64,000 bases of DNA from Orychophragmus violaceus (lineage: Eukaryota > Streptophyta > Magnoliopsida > Brassicales > Brassicaceae), in assembly GCA_030180135.1 (NCBI GenBank), contig CM058234.1, positions 28,988,766 through 29,052,765 on the forward strand, read 5' to 3'. The notes under the pieces were generated by a model. That model ran no database searches, was not told the origin of the DNA, and saw only the letters and a program-made list of their open reading frames with translations. Below, one piece after another: positions 35,253 to 48,711 of this stretch; position 1 is the stretch's first letter, and each line of letters begins with the position of its first letter. The position numbers were made by a program, and so were the translations under genes.

Positions 35253-35914
35253 TGAAGGATTATGTGTGTTCATTGGTGTAATTCACAGGTTACAACCTAG
35301 CACATAATCATCTAGGATCTAGGTGATTTGCAGTTGAATCATAAACATATCAGATTCATTACCTTGTGATTGCAGCGGATTGATCAAAGGAATGAAGAGA
35401 TCTGCAAGAGCTGATAGAAACCGGCTCCTCCTAGGTATCCACACGCTTACAAGCTACGAATCATGCTGCTAGACCAAGCTCGGAATCAACAGAGAGAGAG
35501 AGAAAGAGAGAGGACGGCTGATCCTCTGAAAATCGCAGACAACAAGAAGCCTTAGGGTTTTCTGGCGCCTCCTCTTCCTTATATGGGCCCAAGTAATTAA
35601 ACTAATGGCTCATTAGGCTTTTGGGCCCAAGGCCCAAATCAGACAAAAGACTGTCTTTTGTCTGGCCCAATTCTCTGTACAAATACAGTAAATGCCTTGC
35701 ATCTTACTGTATTAATTCCATTTTAACTTTCCTGTTAGCTATGGTGTGTGACCCTTAGGGATCATACAATACTGGTAATAAGTCCTAAACTTATAGATCA
35801 TGAGCGGGCTCTAGCAAGTCATCATGATCACCCAGTATTTATGACTTATGTCTGATCTCGACACTTATCATACTTTCTAGAGATAGTACGGTAGATTTCA
35901 GGACATTCCCAACA
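35253..35914 (-). repeat. 3' LTR of element A
   Basis: A 662-bp LTR with TG...CA ends in plus-strand view (TGAAGG...CCAACA). It contains a 12-bp-arm palindrome CAGACAAAAGAC-T-GTCTTTTGTCTG at 35640-35664 and a GA-rich tract near 35490. It differs from its partner at about 35349, 35459 and 35464. Confidence 0.95.
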
Positions 35915-36779
35915 ATCTCCCACTTGTACTGGAATCCTACATTCCCTAATCCTTTTGTCTCAATATCTCAATCTGGCATAAGGCAAGATGCGTGTCATCC
36001 TTATATAGCCAGACCATGTTTATCGGAACAGATTTGATACTGACAATGCAAACGACTTGGGCAAGTCCGTTTGGGAGTGGCCACTCTCTTACCAGCTATC
36101 AAGTCTCCGATTGGCCTAGAGATATTACCTCCGTTAAACGGCAGGGACAAATCCCATCTTGTTCCATCACTATGAACTACACACTTTATAATACACCCAA
36201 CCAAGGTCCTTATAGCTCCCAGTTACGAAACAGCGTTAGACAATGATCAAAGCGCATCACTCCATGTGTAGCCACATGCATGCGAACTCAGGTCTAAGGA
36301 CTATACTCTATAGTCGTATATGAGAACCTCTTATGACACAGATATTAATATCTTGTAGAGTTCTCATCAGCGGGCCATGTCCGGTCATATGCTCCCCTAC
36401 ATATACCTATGTGTCGACTTTGATGCCGCGCATCTATGACCCCTCGAAACTTGGTCATAAGTCTCAACACAATCTAGTCTCAAGTGGTTGTTGGTGTTCC
36501 AATTTCAACAACCTTCGACTATGGACACTATGATTTATGTCATTTCGTTAAATATGGGGTTTCAGGATCAAGTCTACTCATGTACTTCGATGGCCCATAT
36601 ATAATGACATGAATCATTTTGGAACGATTATTTATATCACAGTTAAAATAATCCAGAAATCATAGATTTCATAAACATAAAATATTATGTTTACATGAAC
36701 CTTTCAAAACAACTAAATAAAGCCCTTTACAAACTCCCACTGAAATTAAGACTACATCTTAATTTCTCTTATCCTACAG

Positions 36780-37920
36780 CTACAGTCCGCGACTCGTGCT
36801 TAGGCCTAAGGAGTGGCTTCGTTAATAGATTAGCAATGTTCTCATTCGTTGAAACTTGCTGATCTACTTAACACCTCTGTCATTTATCTCACGGAATAGG
36901 TAACACCTACCCTCAATGTGTTTGGATCTCAGATGTGCAGCTAGCCACATCAAGTTCAGTGATGAACTTTTCTATCCAAACAACCTCTTTCGCCGCTACC
37001 CAAGCTGCGAAATGTTCAGCTTAAGTCATGGAGTCAGCAACAGTGCCTTGCACCGCCAGACAGACACAAGATATAACCGGACTGTGACCGGAAATCATCT
37101 TTGTCTGTTGGAAACTTGCCTTTCAGACTCTATCGACTTGTAGCACCTCACTTTCTCCGTAAATCAAGAACTTATCCTAAGTATTTTCCAAATACTTGAG
37201 GATATTCATTACGTCTATCCAGTGATTCTTTGCTGGATTTGACTGGTCTTTACTTGTCTTGCTTAACATTAAAGCAACATCAAAACAAGTACGTGTCATG
37301 GCATACATGATAGATCCAATTGCCGACGCATATGGAATCTCATCCATGCATTCAAGCTCAGCAGTTATCGTAGGACACTGTTTCTTGCTTAACGTAATGC
37401 CATGTGACATTGGCATAAAACCCTTCTTGGAATGCTGAAAACGTGTAGGACTTTGTCAATATAAGAATCCTGACTTTGTCCTATCAGCTCTTTTGGATCT
37501 CTATCTTTAGATCCAAAATTCAAGAACTTACGTGGCTTTACCCATATCAATCATAAAACCAACTCCCAAGCCAGTCCTTTACCGACTGCGGCATTGGAAC
37601 GTTATTTACGAGAATCAGTATGTCATCGACATACACTATGAGAAATGCAACATCGCTCCCACTTATCTATTAGTAAACGCACAGTTCCATCTCGTTCCTG
37701 TTCAAGTCAAAACCTTGACTACTTCAACAGAACGAAGATTCCAACTCCGATATGTCTGCTTCTATCCATGAATGGATCGATGAAGCTAACTTACATACAA
37801 TATAATTTTTCGGAGTCCAGGCTCACTTTCGCTTCTGTGAATTTCGCAGGTTCGTCACTTTCAATGATCATCAGATCATGGCAACTAATCACGAGAAATC
37901 ACTTTCTTAAGGTTGTCCAA
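36780..37920 (-). pseudogene. RT/RNase H remnants inside element A
   Basis: 37416-37177 reads SHGITLSKKQCPTITAE and IPYASAIGSIMYAMTRT, close to the pol of element C (SHGISLSKKQCPATHAE, IPYASVIGSIMYAMLCT). Sequence near 37850-37900 matches the segment of C at about 59935-59990 on the nucleotide level. The pieces are out of frame and shortened. Confidence 0.8.
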
Positions 37921-38800
37921 CCAAATCAAACTTAGACCAGCCTTCGGTTTAGGTTAAAATTCAATTTTTGAATTTAAATCCGGTCTAACCAGAAATTAAA
38001 TAATACCAATTGTATTAAATAATTTCCAGCAAACCGCAATTTGGGTTAACCGCTTGAACCACCAAATAAATTGGATCGGTTCGGTTAAGTCCAAAATCAG
38101 GAAGAAACACCTTGTGTTTTAGCCAATTTTGACCTAACTTGCGGTTTTGGCTCAAGCAGACAATGAACCACAATCGGTTTGATCGGTTCATCGTCGCGGG
38201 TTTGGGAAGGAGATCATTACAGCATCCGGCAATAACCGATCGGTTTGATCGTTATACCCGGCATGCTTATCGATCGGATTCAATTATAAAAAGGCTAAAT
38301 CAACAATCCACTTTGACTTTTCCCATTCGTATCATGCTTATATACAAGAAGACAAAACAATTTTGTCCTTATTAACAATCAAACAAATCGATTCTCTTAA
38401 TTACAAAACAAAATCAAATTTGATCGTATGGTTAATGATTCCAATTCAATAATTGCAGCGGAATGACTTTTCCAAATTGAACAATCGATTATTATCACAT
38501 TAACCAATTAACTCACGCGTTCAATTAATTCAACAAGTGATATGACATTCACTTAAGACAAAGTCATCCAATTAACTCACGTGTTGAATATTATCAAACC
38601 TAACTCGTTTCTCTTTTCATCCGATAAAACAAAGTCATCGTTTCGAACATCACGATACATACAAAGAAACGATGTTAACATTAATTAACAAGATTTTCTT
38701 ATTTCTAGGTTTTCCAAGTTTCAATCAATTTTACTCATTAAAATCGATTCATCAAACTAATAAACAACCTAGTATGATCCAAAAAGCAAAAACCTAATAA

Positions 38801-38816
38801 CCTGGCTCTTATACCA
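38801..38816 (-). promoter_or_regulatory. Primer-binding site of element A
   Basis: Minus strand TGGTATAAGAGCCAGG, one base from the LTR edge, matches the initiator tRNA-Met primer-site consensus TGGTATCAGAGC with one change. Confidence 0.85.
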
Positions 38817-38817
38817 C

Positions 38818-39479
38818 TGAAGGATTATGTGTGTTCATTGGTGTAATTCACAGGTTACAACCTAGCACATAATCATCTAGGATCTAGGTGATTTGCAGTT
38901 GAATCATAAACAGATCAGATTCATTACCTTGTGATTGCAGCGGATTGATCAAAGGAATGAAGAGATCTGCAAGAGCTGATAGAAACCGGCTCCTCCTAGG
39001 TATCCACACGCTTACAAGCTACGGATCAGGCTGCTAGACCAAGCTCGGAATCAACAGAGAGAGAGAGAAAGAGAGAGGACGGCTGATCCTCTGAAAATCG
39101 CAGACAACAAGAAGCCTTAGGGTTTTCTGGCGCCTCCTCTTCCTTATATGGGCCCAAGTAATTAAACTAATGGCTCATTAGGCTTTTGGGCCCAAGGCCC
39201 AAATCAGACAAAAGACTGTCTTTTGTCTGGCCCAATTCTCTGTACAAATACAGTAAATGCCTTGCATCTTACTGTATTAATTCCATTTTAACTTTCCTGT
39301 TAGCTATGGTGTGTGACCCTTAGGGATCATACAATACTGGTAATAAGTCCTAAACTTATAGATCATGAGCGGGCTCTAGCAAGTCATCATGATCACCCAG
39401 TATTTATGACTTATGTCTGATCTCGACACTTATCATACTTTCTAGAGATAGTACGGTAGATTTCAGGACATTCCCAACA
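38818..39479 (-). repeat. 5' LTR of element A
   Basis: Partner of 35253-35914, same length (662 bp), with the same palindrome at about 39205-39229. It should carry the element's promoter. Confidence 0.95.
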
Positions 39480-42400
39480 GGGATGTCTTCCAAGAAGTTC
39501 CGAAGCCATTCTGCTTCCTCCGCAGCTTTGTCTAAAGATATGAACTCTGACTCCATGGTTGATCGGGCCAGGAGTGTTTGCTTGGAAGATTTCCAGGATA
39601 CTGCGCCACCAGCAAGAGTGAATACATATCCACTCGTAGATTTGGAGTTTCTTGAATCTGAAATCCAATTTGCATCACTGTACCCTTCTAGTACTGATGG
39701 TTCTTTTCCAAAGTGAAGCCCATAACTCTTAGTATTTCTCAAGTAATTCAATACTCTAGTTATGGCTTTCCAATGAGTATGACCTGGATTACTCGTGTAG
39801 CGACTTAGTACATTTACTGAGTGCGCTAAGTCGGGTCTAGTACAATTCGTCAAGTACATAAGACTCCCGGTCACTCTTGCATACTCCACCTGTGACACAG
39901 GTTCACCTGAATTCTTTGTCAAATGAAGTTGAGGATCAACTCGAGTTTTTGCTTTCTCGTTTGAGTAGTTCTTAAACCGCTCTAGGATCTTTTCAGCATA
40001 ATGATATTGAGATAGGATTATTCCTTCGGAATTTCTAGTGATCTTAATTCCCAGAATTACATCTGCTAGTCCCAAGTCTTTCATATCAAACTTCCCACTA
40101 AGCATGTTCTTAGTTTGTTTGATGATATCCTTACTGCTTCCCATGATGAGCATGTCATCGACGTATAAACAGAGCAAAATGTATCCATGCGGAGTACGTT
40201 TGATGTATATACACTTATCACATTCATTAGTGTGAAAACCATTTGACATCATTACATTGTCAAACTTTTCGTGCCATTGTTTCGGCGCTTGTTTAAGTCC
40301 ATATAATGACTTCACAAGTCTACACACTTTCTTCTCTTGCCCCGGAGCGGCATAACCCTCAGGTTGATTCATGTAGATTTCTTCTTCTAAATCTCCATTT
40401 AGGAAATCAGTTTTTACATCCATTTGATGGATTTCAAGATCTATTAATGCTGCAATTCCAATCAGCATACGAATCGAAGTTATTCTCGTTACCGGAGAAT
40501 AGGTGTCAAAGTAATCCAACCCTTCTTTTTGTCGGAATCCTTGCACCACAAGTCTATGGATCCATCTATTTTCAACTTTGTAGTGAAGATCCATTTGCAC
40601 CCAAGAGGTTTACACCCTTGCGGTAAATCAACCAATTCCCATGTATGATTCTCCATAATGGAATTGATTTCACTGTTAGCAGCCTCCTTCCATGAAGGTG
40701 CATCCGGAGTAGACATGGCTTCACTAAAAGTTCTTGGCCCACTTTCTGCTAGAAATGCCGTTATGAACTCTGAACTGAATGTCTTTTCTTTACGAGCTCT
40801 CTTGCTTCGTCTAAGTTCAATCTCCTCTTCTACTTCTGCATCTTCGTTTATATAAGTGCCAGAAGTGCTTGCCTCATGGCTAGCCTCTCGTTCATCACGA
40901 GTTCTCTTAGGATTTCATTTATCCTTACATGGAAACACATCTTCGAAGAATGAAACGTTATTTGATTCCATTGTCGTGTTCACATGAATATCTGGTATAT
41001 CTGACTTATATACCAGAAAATGATAGGCACTGCTAGTATGCGCATAGCCGATGAATATGCAGTCTACCATCTTAGGTCCTATGGTGACCTTTTTCGGGAG
41101 TGGTACTGCAACTTTTGCCAGGCACCCCCACACTTTCAGGTATTTGTACGAAGGTACTTTACCTTTCCAAAGTTCATATGGAGTTTTTCCAGTCACGTTG
41201 TGTGGTATTTTGTTCAGGATGTAATTCGAGGTAAGCAGCGCTTCCCCCCACATGTTCTGGGCTAACCCAGATTCCTGCAACATTGCATTCATCATCTCCT
41301 TGAGAGTTCAGTTCTTTCTTTCCGCAACTCCATTAGAATCTGGTGAGTAAGGAGCGGTTGTTTGATGAATAATACCATGTTCTCTACAGAACGCATCGAA
41401 AGGTTCATTATATTCACCTCCTCGATCACTTCTAACCATTTTGATAGTTTTATCAAGTTGGTTTTCAACTTCGAGCTTGTACTCTTTGAACTTGTCCAAG
41501 GCTTCATATTTACTTCGTAATAAATACACATAGCAGTATCTAGTGCAATCATCTATAAAAGTCACGAAGTACTTCTTTCCACCTCTAGTTTGCACAAATT
41601 TTAAATCACACAAATCCGTGTGAATCAAACCTAGAGGTTCGGTTGTTCTTTCTACGCTTGGTGATGGCGTTTTTGTGAGTTTAGCTTGGACACAAACTTC
41701 AACTTTATCTTTGCTTATCTTGCTTTTAGGAATCAAGTTCATGTTCATCAATCTACTCATAGACTTGAAGTTAACATGTCCTAAACGTTCGTGCCAAATA
41801 TTAAATGACTCCACAACATAATCAACTGGTTTCTTTTCATTCATCTTAAGGTTCTTCGAGGTAGAAACCTTGGTTACATCAGTTTTACGAATGACTGCCT
41901 CAACAGACATTTTAAATAACCCATCAGAAACAAAACCCTTTCCCAAAAACATTCCATTCTTGGATAAGATCAGCTTATCTCCTTCCAGCTTGATGGTGAA
42001 ACCATGCTTGCTCATAAGAGATCCAGAGATCAGATTCTTGCGCATGTCCGACACGTGGACCACATTCGTAAGTGTGAGCTCTTGCGCAGATGTGAGCTTC
42101 AGAACAACCTTTCCGTGGCCTTCAATCTTTGAAGTCGCGGAGTTTCCCATCAAGAACGTATCATCACTCTTGTTATTTGTGTAGGTCGAGAACATCTCTC
42201 GATCCGTACATATGTGCCTTGTTGCTCCAGTATCAAACCACCAAGTCTTCGGGTGGCTTTCAGCAACATTAACCTAAGTGACTACAACGCACATATCAGC
42301 TTCGGACAAGTTAGCTTGAGCCTTCTTGCTCCGACACTCGAAGGCTTTGTGACCTTGCTTTCCGTAGAAGTTACACGTCCCCAAAAACCTTTGAGAGGTC

Positions 42401-43233
42401 TGGCCGTTCTGACCATTCTTGTTCTTTAACTTCTGAGATTTCTTTGGAGGCATCTTTACTTTTCCTTTGTCTAGGCGTGCCTTATTTTGCCACTTGCCTT
42501 GCTTGTGGCTTTGGTGTTCAGCCATATTCACGTTCTCATGAACATGGACACCCTTTCCAATTTGTTCCCGATTTGTAGACTCCACACGAAGTCTCACAAT
42601 CAAGTCTTCAAGGCTCATCTTCTTTTTCTTAAGCCTGATGTAGTTTTTGAAGTCTTACCATCCAGGAGGAAGCTTCTCAATGATGTAGCATCCTTGATAG
42701 GTCTCACACAACTCCATACCCTCAGCCTTGATTTTATGGAGAAGTTTCTGGATTTCTCCAACTTGCTCCATCAGTGGTCTTGAATCCACCATCATGTACT
42801 GCTGAAATTTCGCCACAGTGAATTTCTGAGTACCAGAATCCTCAATGCGATAATTCTTGTCTAAAGCATCCCACAATTCCTTAGAGGATTCAGCATTACC
42901 GTGCACCTCGTACATAGATTCAGAAAGGCGATTTAGTATGTAGCCTTTGCACAGGTAGTCGCTATGTCTCCAAGCTTCAACAGTTGCGAGAGCATGCAGA
43001 CTGGTGTTGTCTTCTGGGAGGACATGCACCACCTCACTTGGATACTTCTGCAGGTTCAGTGTTGTCAGATATAAAAGCATCTTCTTTTTCCAATTCTTAA
43101 ACGCTATCCCCTAAGTAGTTCCATCGAACTTGGGAGGAGGGACATGGTTCCATGGTGGAACTTTGACCGTCATGTCAGTCGTCTTCTCATTGTTCTCAGC
43201 CACTTTGGAGTTGTTTTGTTCTGTGTTAGACAT
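39480..43233 (-). pseudogene. Copia element B gag-pol (gag, protease, integrase, RT, part of RNase H)
   Basis: Minus strand, start codon at 43233. Gag (about 43233-42620) has a UBN2-type domain (YNRIEDSGTQKF-like KNYRIEDSGTQKF, 42840) and a zinc knuckle CNFYGKQGHKAFEC near 42340, where the first CxxC cysteine pair is altered to CNFYG. Then come the pre-integrase HHCC region (WHERLGHVNFKSMSRL) and an integrase core (HTDLCDL, RSDRGGEYNE, SNGVAERKN). The RT has QMDVKTDFLNGDLEEEIYM and YVDDMLIMGSS, and RNase H has SDANWISDSRNSKSTSGY and STMESEF before it is cut at 39480 by element A. In-frame stops lie in gag (near 43113), and frame changes occur near 42650, 41300 and 40600, so it is dead even without the insertion. 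Confidence 0.9.
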
Positions 43234-44300
43234 CCTAAAATAGAAAGGAACACAAACTCCAATTAGAAACGATTAAATCCCAGATAATTTAAATCGTAAG
43301 CTAATTCGATATGGAATTAAATCGCAATTTAGATAACCAATATCGAACCGATTAGAACCACTAAGAGTGCGTTCTCAATATCAAATCTCCGCAGAGCATT
43401 CGTCAAAGCGTCTAGAACGCGTTTGATAATCGGGTTTATTTTTCAATAAACTGCGATTCTAACGATTAGAAACCGTTCAGACATCGCAGTAACACAGTTT
43501 ATCGATCGCAATCAATAAACTTGTATGAAACGCACACAAGTAATCGCGAAGATCGCTATGAAACGATTCGCAATATACACTGCGTTTTACCTTCAAAACC
43601 GTTTTGAAACCAGTTTTTTTAATCCGCCTCTACATTAACGAATCCTTGCTAAAACAGCGTTGATAACTTTCTTAGTATCATAAGCGGAAGAGAATCGTTT
43701 GAAAAACTTTTATTTACTTGCGATTAAAATCCGTTTGATGTTCATATAACAGAAACGGATTTCTTTGAGTTAAGATTATAGAACCAAAATTTACAGTACT
43801 ACGTTAAAAGCGATTTAATCACGAATAAACAATAAGCGTTAAGGAAACGATATCAAAACAATCGGTCAGAAGGTGTAGAAATCAGAATAAATGGAGGCGA
43901 GATTTGATCTCTTTCCTTAACTCAAAGAATCACCCGTAGTGTGACAGGTTAAATGAAGATTCATGAGTCCCATGATACAACCATAGGAAACCGTATCGCA
44001 ACACTCGATATCGGTTCTGTCGAAAATATGAACTACTATACTCTCGAGATTAGAAACTAACCTAAAATAGAAAGGAATTGAAGGAACTTCTTTTGAGTTT
44101 TTCTCTGTGTGATTGTTTCAATCGGATGCTCTACAAGAAAGGCTTAGGGGTCGTATATATAGGATTAGAGAGGAGGCTAGGTTTAAGAATAAACCTTGTG
44201 CAACAAGTCCGCGAACTTATTCACCAAGCTTTTCCGAGTTGGGCCGCACACCAACTTGGGCTGTAAGTTTTAATGACGTAGTTAATTAAAAAATAAATCT
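43234..44300 (-). other. 5' leader of copia B and flanking DNA
   Basis: Non-coding. The word CCTAAAATAGAAAGGAA occurs right before the gag start (43234-43250) and again at about 44062-44078, suggesting a rearranged or duplicated leader. No LTR or primer site is identifiable. Confidence 0.4.
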
Positions 44301-45006
44301 CGGTTAAGAGAGTAACTGCGCCCAATAGCTCGCTCGCTCTTATAGAGCCCAAGAGCCCTAAGAGCCAATTAAAAAGCAACGAAGCCACGAGCCACGATTA
44401 TTAGCTTATGTTCACGTTTTACCTGCCTTTCTTTTCTCCCCTTTGCCACTGGCTTGTGATCTCTTTCCTTTCCTTAAGTTCACACCACCTCACTTTTGGA
44501 CGTTAGCTCTCAGATTTTTCGTGGGTGGTACCAAAATGTGAGATGGGCAAATCCTACAGCAATCGGAGACATGAAGGTGATTAAAGGCTAAATGAACAGA
44601 AGGATTTGAACGCAAGAAAGTGATGAGAACATGCTCCGCCATTGTTGAACTGTTACAGAGCCGGCCGAATCCCTAACCTTGACATTGACGATGTTACTTT
44701 TCTGTGGGAATCTGAAGAGATTGTGGAAGCCACGGTAGATATTTGTTAGATTTATGAGAAATCAAAATAGTGTTTTAGAAGTTCTTTTTCCGAGTGCTGA
44801 TGTGGCATGATTTTAGAGCAGTTTATGTTGATGACGTGTCTATCTTTAGGAGCCTCAATCAGCAGCTTTTATATATTATAATTTGTCAAATTATACACTT
44901 TATTTTTTTCCAATGCAACACAATAATTTATGTTATGATAGTTTACTACAAATTTTACAAGATGGAAAATCTAATGTAGCTATGAAATTTCCATAACGTT
45001 AAAGAT
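44301..45006. other. Unclassified DNA, nothing recognised
   Basis: Mixed-composition sequence without a coding frame of interest, clear repeats or element termini. Confidence 0.4.
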
Positions 45007-46294
45007 TTTTTTTTTTGACAAATAAAATTTTTATTAACTAAAAAGTTCAAATTCTATGGACGGAGAATACAAAAGGCTATTAAGAATCAAATAAAACAAA
45101 GTATGGACAAACATATTGATTGAGCAAACAGTACAATTAAACTTGAAAATAAGATAATCAGGACCTGAAGAACTCAACCGAAATAGCATCCGTAGAAAGA
45201 CAAATGGAAAAGAAAACTCTTCTTTCTCTATCATCTTCAAAGAAACCACGAAGAGAGATTATACCACCAAGGTCAATAAAGCCATTTCGTCAACAAAATA
45301 ATTGATGACCGAGAGATAATGAACATCAACAGCTCTATTCCATGGAGATCCACATGCAATAAAATGCTCCTTGTAACACCGGAAGCAAATGAGTATTTGG
45401 GAGGAGAATAACCTACAAAAAAAAAATATTAGGACTATACAACCCGAGAGAACTATAATCATTGGAAACAATAACAAATAAGAGTTTTCTTCTCAATATT
45501 TCACGTAGAAGGAGAAAACCCAATAATTATTGTCAAAGCGAAAAAGAATCACACTCTACATACTGCAATAAGGGGCCGCACTGAGGCATAATAAATGCTA
45601 ATTGAGGGCACACAAGTGGATGCCGAAAAAATGAGGCATTCCATGTGGGAGCAAACATCTCAAAAGCAACTTCAACTTAACCAAATATAACACCAACAAA
45701 TTACCAAATAATCGACAACAATCCATAAAAGTAGAAAACATGGAGAAAAGATAACATGACTGAAGCGAGAGAGGTGGAAGAGGCCCAAAACAAGATGGAC
45801 CATAATCTCACCCGAGATTTGTTAGGTGGAAAGAGGAAACGGGTTAATAGTACAAGAAGGTGAAGCCATCACCACCAGAGAAGTCATTCTCATCGGCCGG
45901 CACACAGATGATCAAAGCGGATAGAACATAAGCTCTCGACGATGGAAATCTAAAGTCCCCAGCATAATATATCTACAAACAAAATGAGACTGTGGAACCG
46001 GTGGTCGACACGTTAGATTATGATGCTAGGTGGCGGAAAGCGGACGGAGACGAGGAGAAACGACGAGGAGGAGAGAATCAGACGAGAGGAGGATATCCAC
46101 AAGTGGAGAGTTCAGAGGAACATGAGAAGCTAACATCAGAGGTGTGACGAGTCGCATGTCAGGGGGCTTTGATGGCGGATGAGGTAGTTAAGTGACAACA
46201 ATGATCGACGACGATCCCATGGACAGAGAAGTGGAGTTTTATGAAGAGGAGGGATAGGTCTTCAATGGATGGAGAACATAATGGACACAGCGAC
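45007..46294 (-). mobile_element. Probable poly(A)-tailed retroposon, minus strand
   Basis: A T run (45007-45018) followed by TGACAAATAAAATTTTTATT is the reverse complement of an A-tailed 3' end with A/T-rich termination sequence, as seen in Brassicaceae LINEs and related retroposons. The stretch upstream to about 46294 has no recognisable coding region. I found no target duplication, so borders and class are uncertain. Confidence 0.35.
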
Positions 46295-48711
46295 TGTAAT
46301 ACCCAGTCTCTCAAAAATGGGCCAACGGGCAGCAGAAAAGTCAATGGGGGCAATTTTGTAATTTTCAGAAGATGAGGGGGTTTTGATAATTTTTATAAAA
46401 TGCGAGTAGGAAGCCAAGACGGGCCAATTTTTTCTCTATTTAAGTAAAGAAAATATTTAGAAGACAAGAAGTGGCAAGAACGGAGTCTAAACGAGTTTTT
46501 CGGACTATCGGGAAAGAAAACCGATAGAACCGACAAAACTTGTAAAATTCATAATGAGAACTACGGGTGCCAGTTTGAGGTGATTCAAATTTATAAATGC
46601 ATCTAAAATCATTTAATTTTTTATAAAGGAGTTTAGAGGATTTATTGAAGCAGCTACGGATTTTTATAAATCAAACTCAGAATTGGTCGTATCAAATCAA
46701 CGGAATGAAACATAGTTATTGGATCGGATTGAGTTTCTGGATCCAATCTATGGGAGCAGATTAGACCCCAAGAAGACAAGTTTCACTCTCTCCTACTCCC
46801 CTGGTGCCATCTGCCTTGTATGGATGCAATGAACCAAGTTCATTCATTGTATTGTTTTTGCCATGCAAACTCTCATTCACCTCACTCTCCCAAAACATCA
46901 CCTCACTCTTGAAAATCAATCCGCAAAAACACTCTGACCTCTCTCCTCACTCACCTTCATCGATCTCCATATCTCTCTCTACACATTCAACAAAAACTCA
47001 TCCATCTTCATGCATCTTATGAATATCCTAAAGAACATTTAAATGTTCTTCATAACTTGGTCACCAAGCAACCTAAATATATATCCAAATATAAGCCTAG
47101 TATCCTCAAGCCAATTGCACCATTGAGCTCACCTCTCTCCCCTCATCTATCGCTGCCGATCATCCCTCGCCGCCGCCGCCACCAGAGTCGTCGGAAACTT
47201 GCAAGAGAAGCCGCCGCCGGCGAGTCACCACCGCATCTCTCCTCTCTCTAGACGGTTTATCAGTCTCTCTACCTCTCCTCAGCTAGCTCTCTCTCTTCAG
47301 TAGCCTCCTCAGTCACCGGAACTCTTTTTCAGCCACCGGAGAAGCTCGTTCCTCACCGGCCAAAGCGGATCCACCGCCGTTCAATGCCGGAATTGTCGCC
47401 GGAAAGCCTCATCCACCGTCTCTCTTCAGCCGGTCCGATTGTGGTTGGGTTAAGATGGTTCAGTGATTGGTTTGGATCCGGTTCAAGCATTGGGTTGGTT
47501 TGGTTAAATCGGTTCAACATTTGGTCTAACCGGTTAATTTGTTCAATGCCGGTTCAATCCGGTTTAGCTAAACTCGGTTCGATTGGAGTTGGTTTGGAGT
47601 CAGTTCAAGATTTGGTCAACCGGTTTAGGCATGGTTAACGGTCAGCAATTCAACATCAATGGTCAGCTCGGTCAACGCTCGGTCAGCCCTTCAGTCAATG
47701 CCGGTCAACTGCCGGTCAACGCTGTGGTCAACGCCGTGGTCAACGCCGGTTTGCGGTTGGTCAACGATGGTTCTTGTTCGGATGAGCTCGGAGTGTTCGT
47801 GATCCAGTTCAGGAAGTTTTGGAAAGGTTCGAGGTTCCAGTTGCTCGGTCTCGGGAGTTCACATGCGTCACTTCTGTCATCCGTCGCACTATCATTGTGA
47901 GTCGGTTATTGAATTCGTAGATAAGTCATGTAGACCGGGAAATCCTTAAACTATAGTTTATGAATGCATCCCCGTTGAATGAATTAATTGATTGGTTAAT
48001 TATTATCAGTTTGATAAATAACTTGGCTAGGTTTAATTAAATGCATGCTATATAGAGAGTATTGATTGCTCGTTAGTCCGTTAACTGCATGTTGATTGAT
48101 GCATTCATATTAAATTGACATGTTTAGGACATATATGCATGTATATGATATTAAGAACAATATTAAATGAACCTATATACGGGAAATCAAGACGGAATTA
48201 AAATACGGTAAAATACATAACAAGCCATATATAATATAAAGAAAGGGGTGGGTTTATAGTTATTAGACGGGTTAATGGGGTAATTGAACTAAAAGTTAAT
48301 AACAATGAGATGTCGGGGATTAGTAAGTTTACTAATCCTAAACCGACAGATCGAGGAGTATATTAAAAGACATTTAGGAAAGATAATTAAAAGGTTATTA
48401 AAATATGAGCCGTTTACGGGGTTAGGAATCCGCTAATCCGAAGGTAGCGGACTAAGTAATTGGGAAGTTGTTAAAGAAATTTTAAGGCTTGATTGTTATT
48501 TGTGATTATATGTTGGACTGATGTTGTGTTGTGCAGGCTGTTTATTGGACTACTCTGGTGTTGGGACGAGTAGCTTGTTGTGTAATACTTACCTCGGTCA
48601 CGGAACCGGGTAAGTTTGGTAGTTACCTAATCCGGTATAGAACCGAATCAGGTTGGTGGCGGTGGTTGTATTCGGCTTGCGGGATATTATTTGGGTCTTG
48701 TTTGTTCTTAT
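46295..48711 (+). repeat. LTR-like sequence of a large gypsy-type element, left part (element E)
   Basis: It begins TGTAATACCC, the usual start of plant chromovirus LTRs, with a TATA-like CTATTTAAGT about 140 bp in and a long CT-rich, non-coding transcribed-looking region (46780-47400). A tract follows in which CCGGTT/GGTTCAA words recur (47450-47760). It is interrupted at 48711 by element C and continues after 63036. No coding domain is seen, so the classification is tentative. Confidence 0.4.

Larger units (their letters stand above)
35253..39479 (-). mobile_element. Element A: young non-autonomous copia deletion derivative (4,227 bp)
   Basis: Two LTRs of 662 bp (35253-35914 and 38818-39479) differ at only three positions that I can find. 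The 5-bp target duplication is GGGAT. The polypurine tract (minus strand AAGTGGGAGAT) abuts the left LTR, and a tRNA-Met-type primer site abuts the right one, so the element points leftward. The 2.9-kb interior lacks gag, protease and integrase and keeps only RT/RNase H scraps, so it must have moved with proteins from a relative, plausibly of the C/D lineage. It interrupts the RNase H of copia B. Confidence 0.93.

Noticed and set aside
46804..47900. Chain of small open frames in CT- and GG-rich DNA
   Set aside because: They lie in LTR-like, low-complexity sequence (CCGGTT/GGTTCAA words), show no domain and are not joined by credible splice sites.
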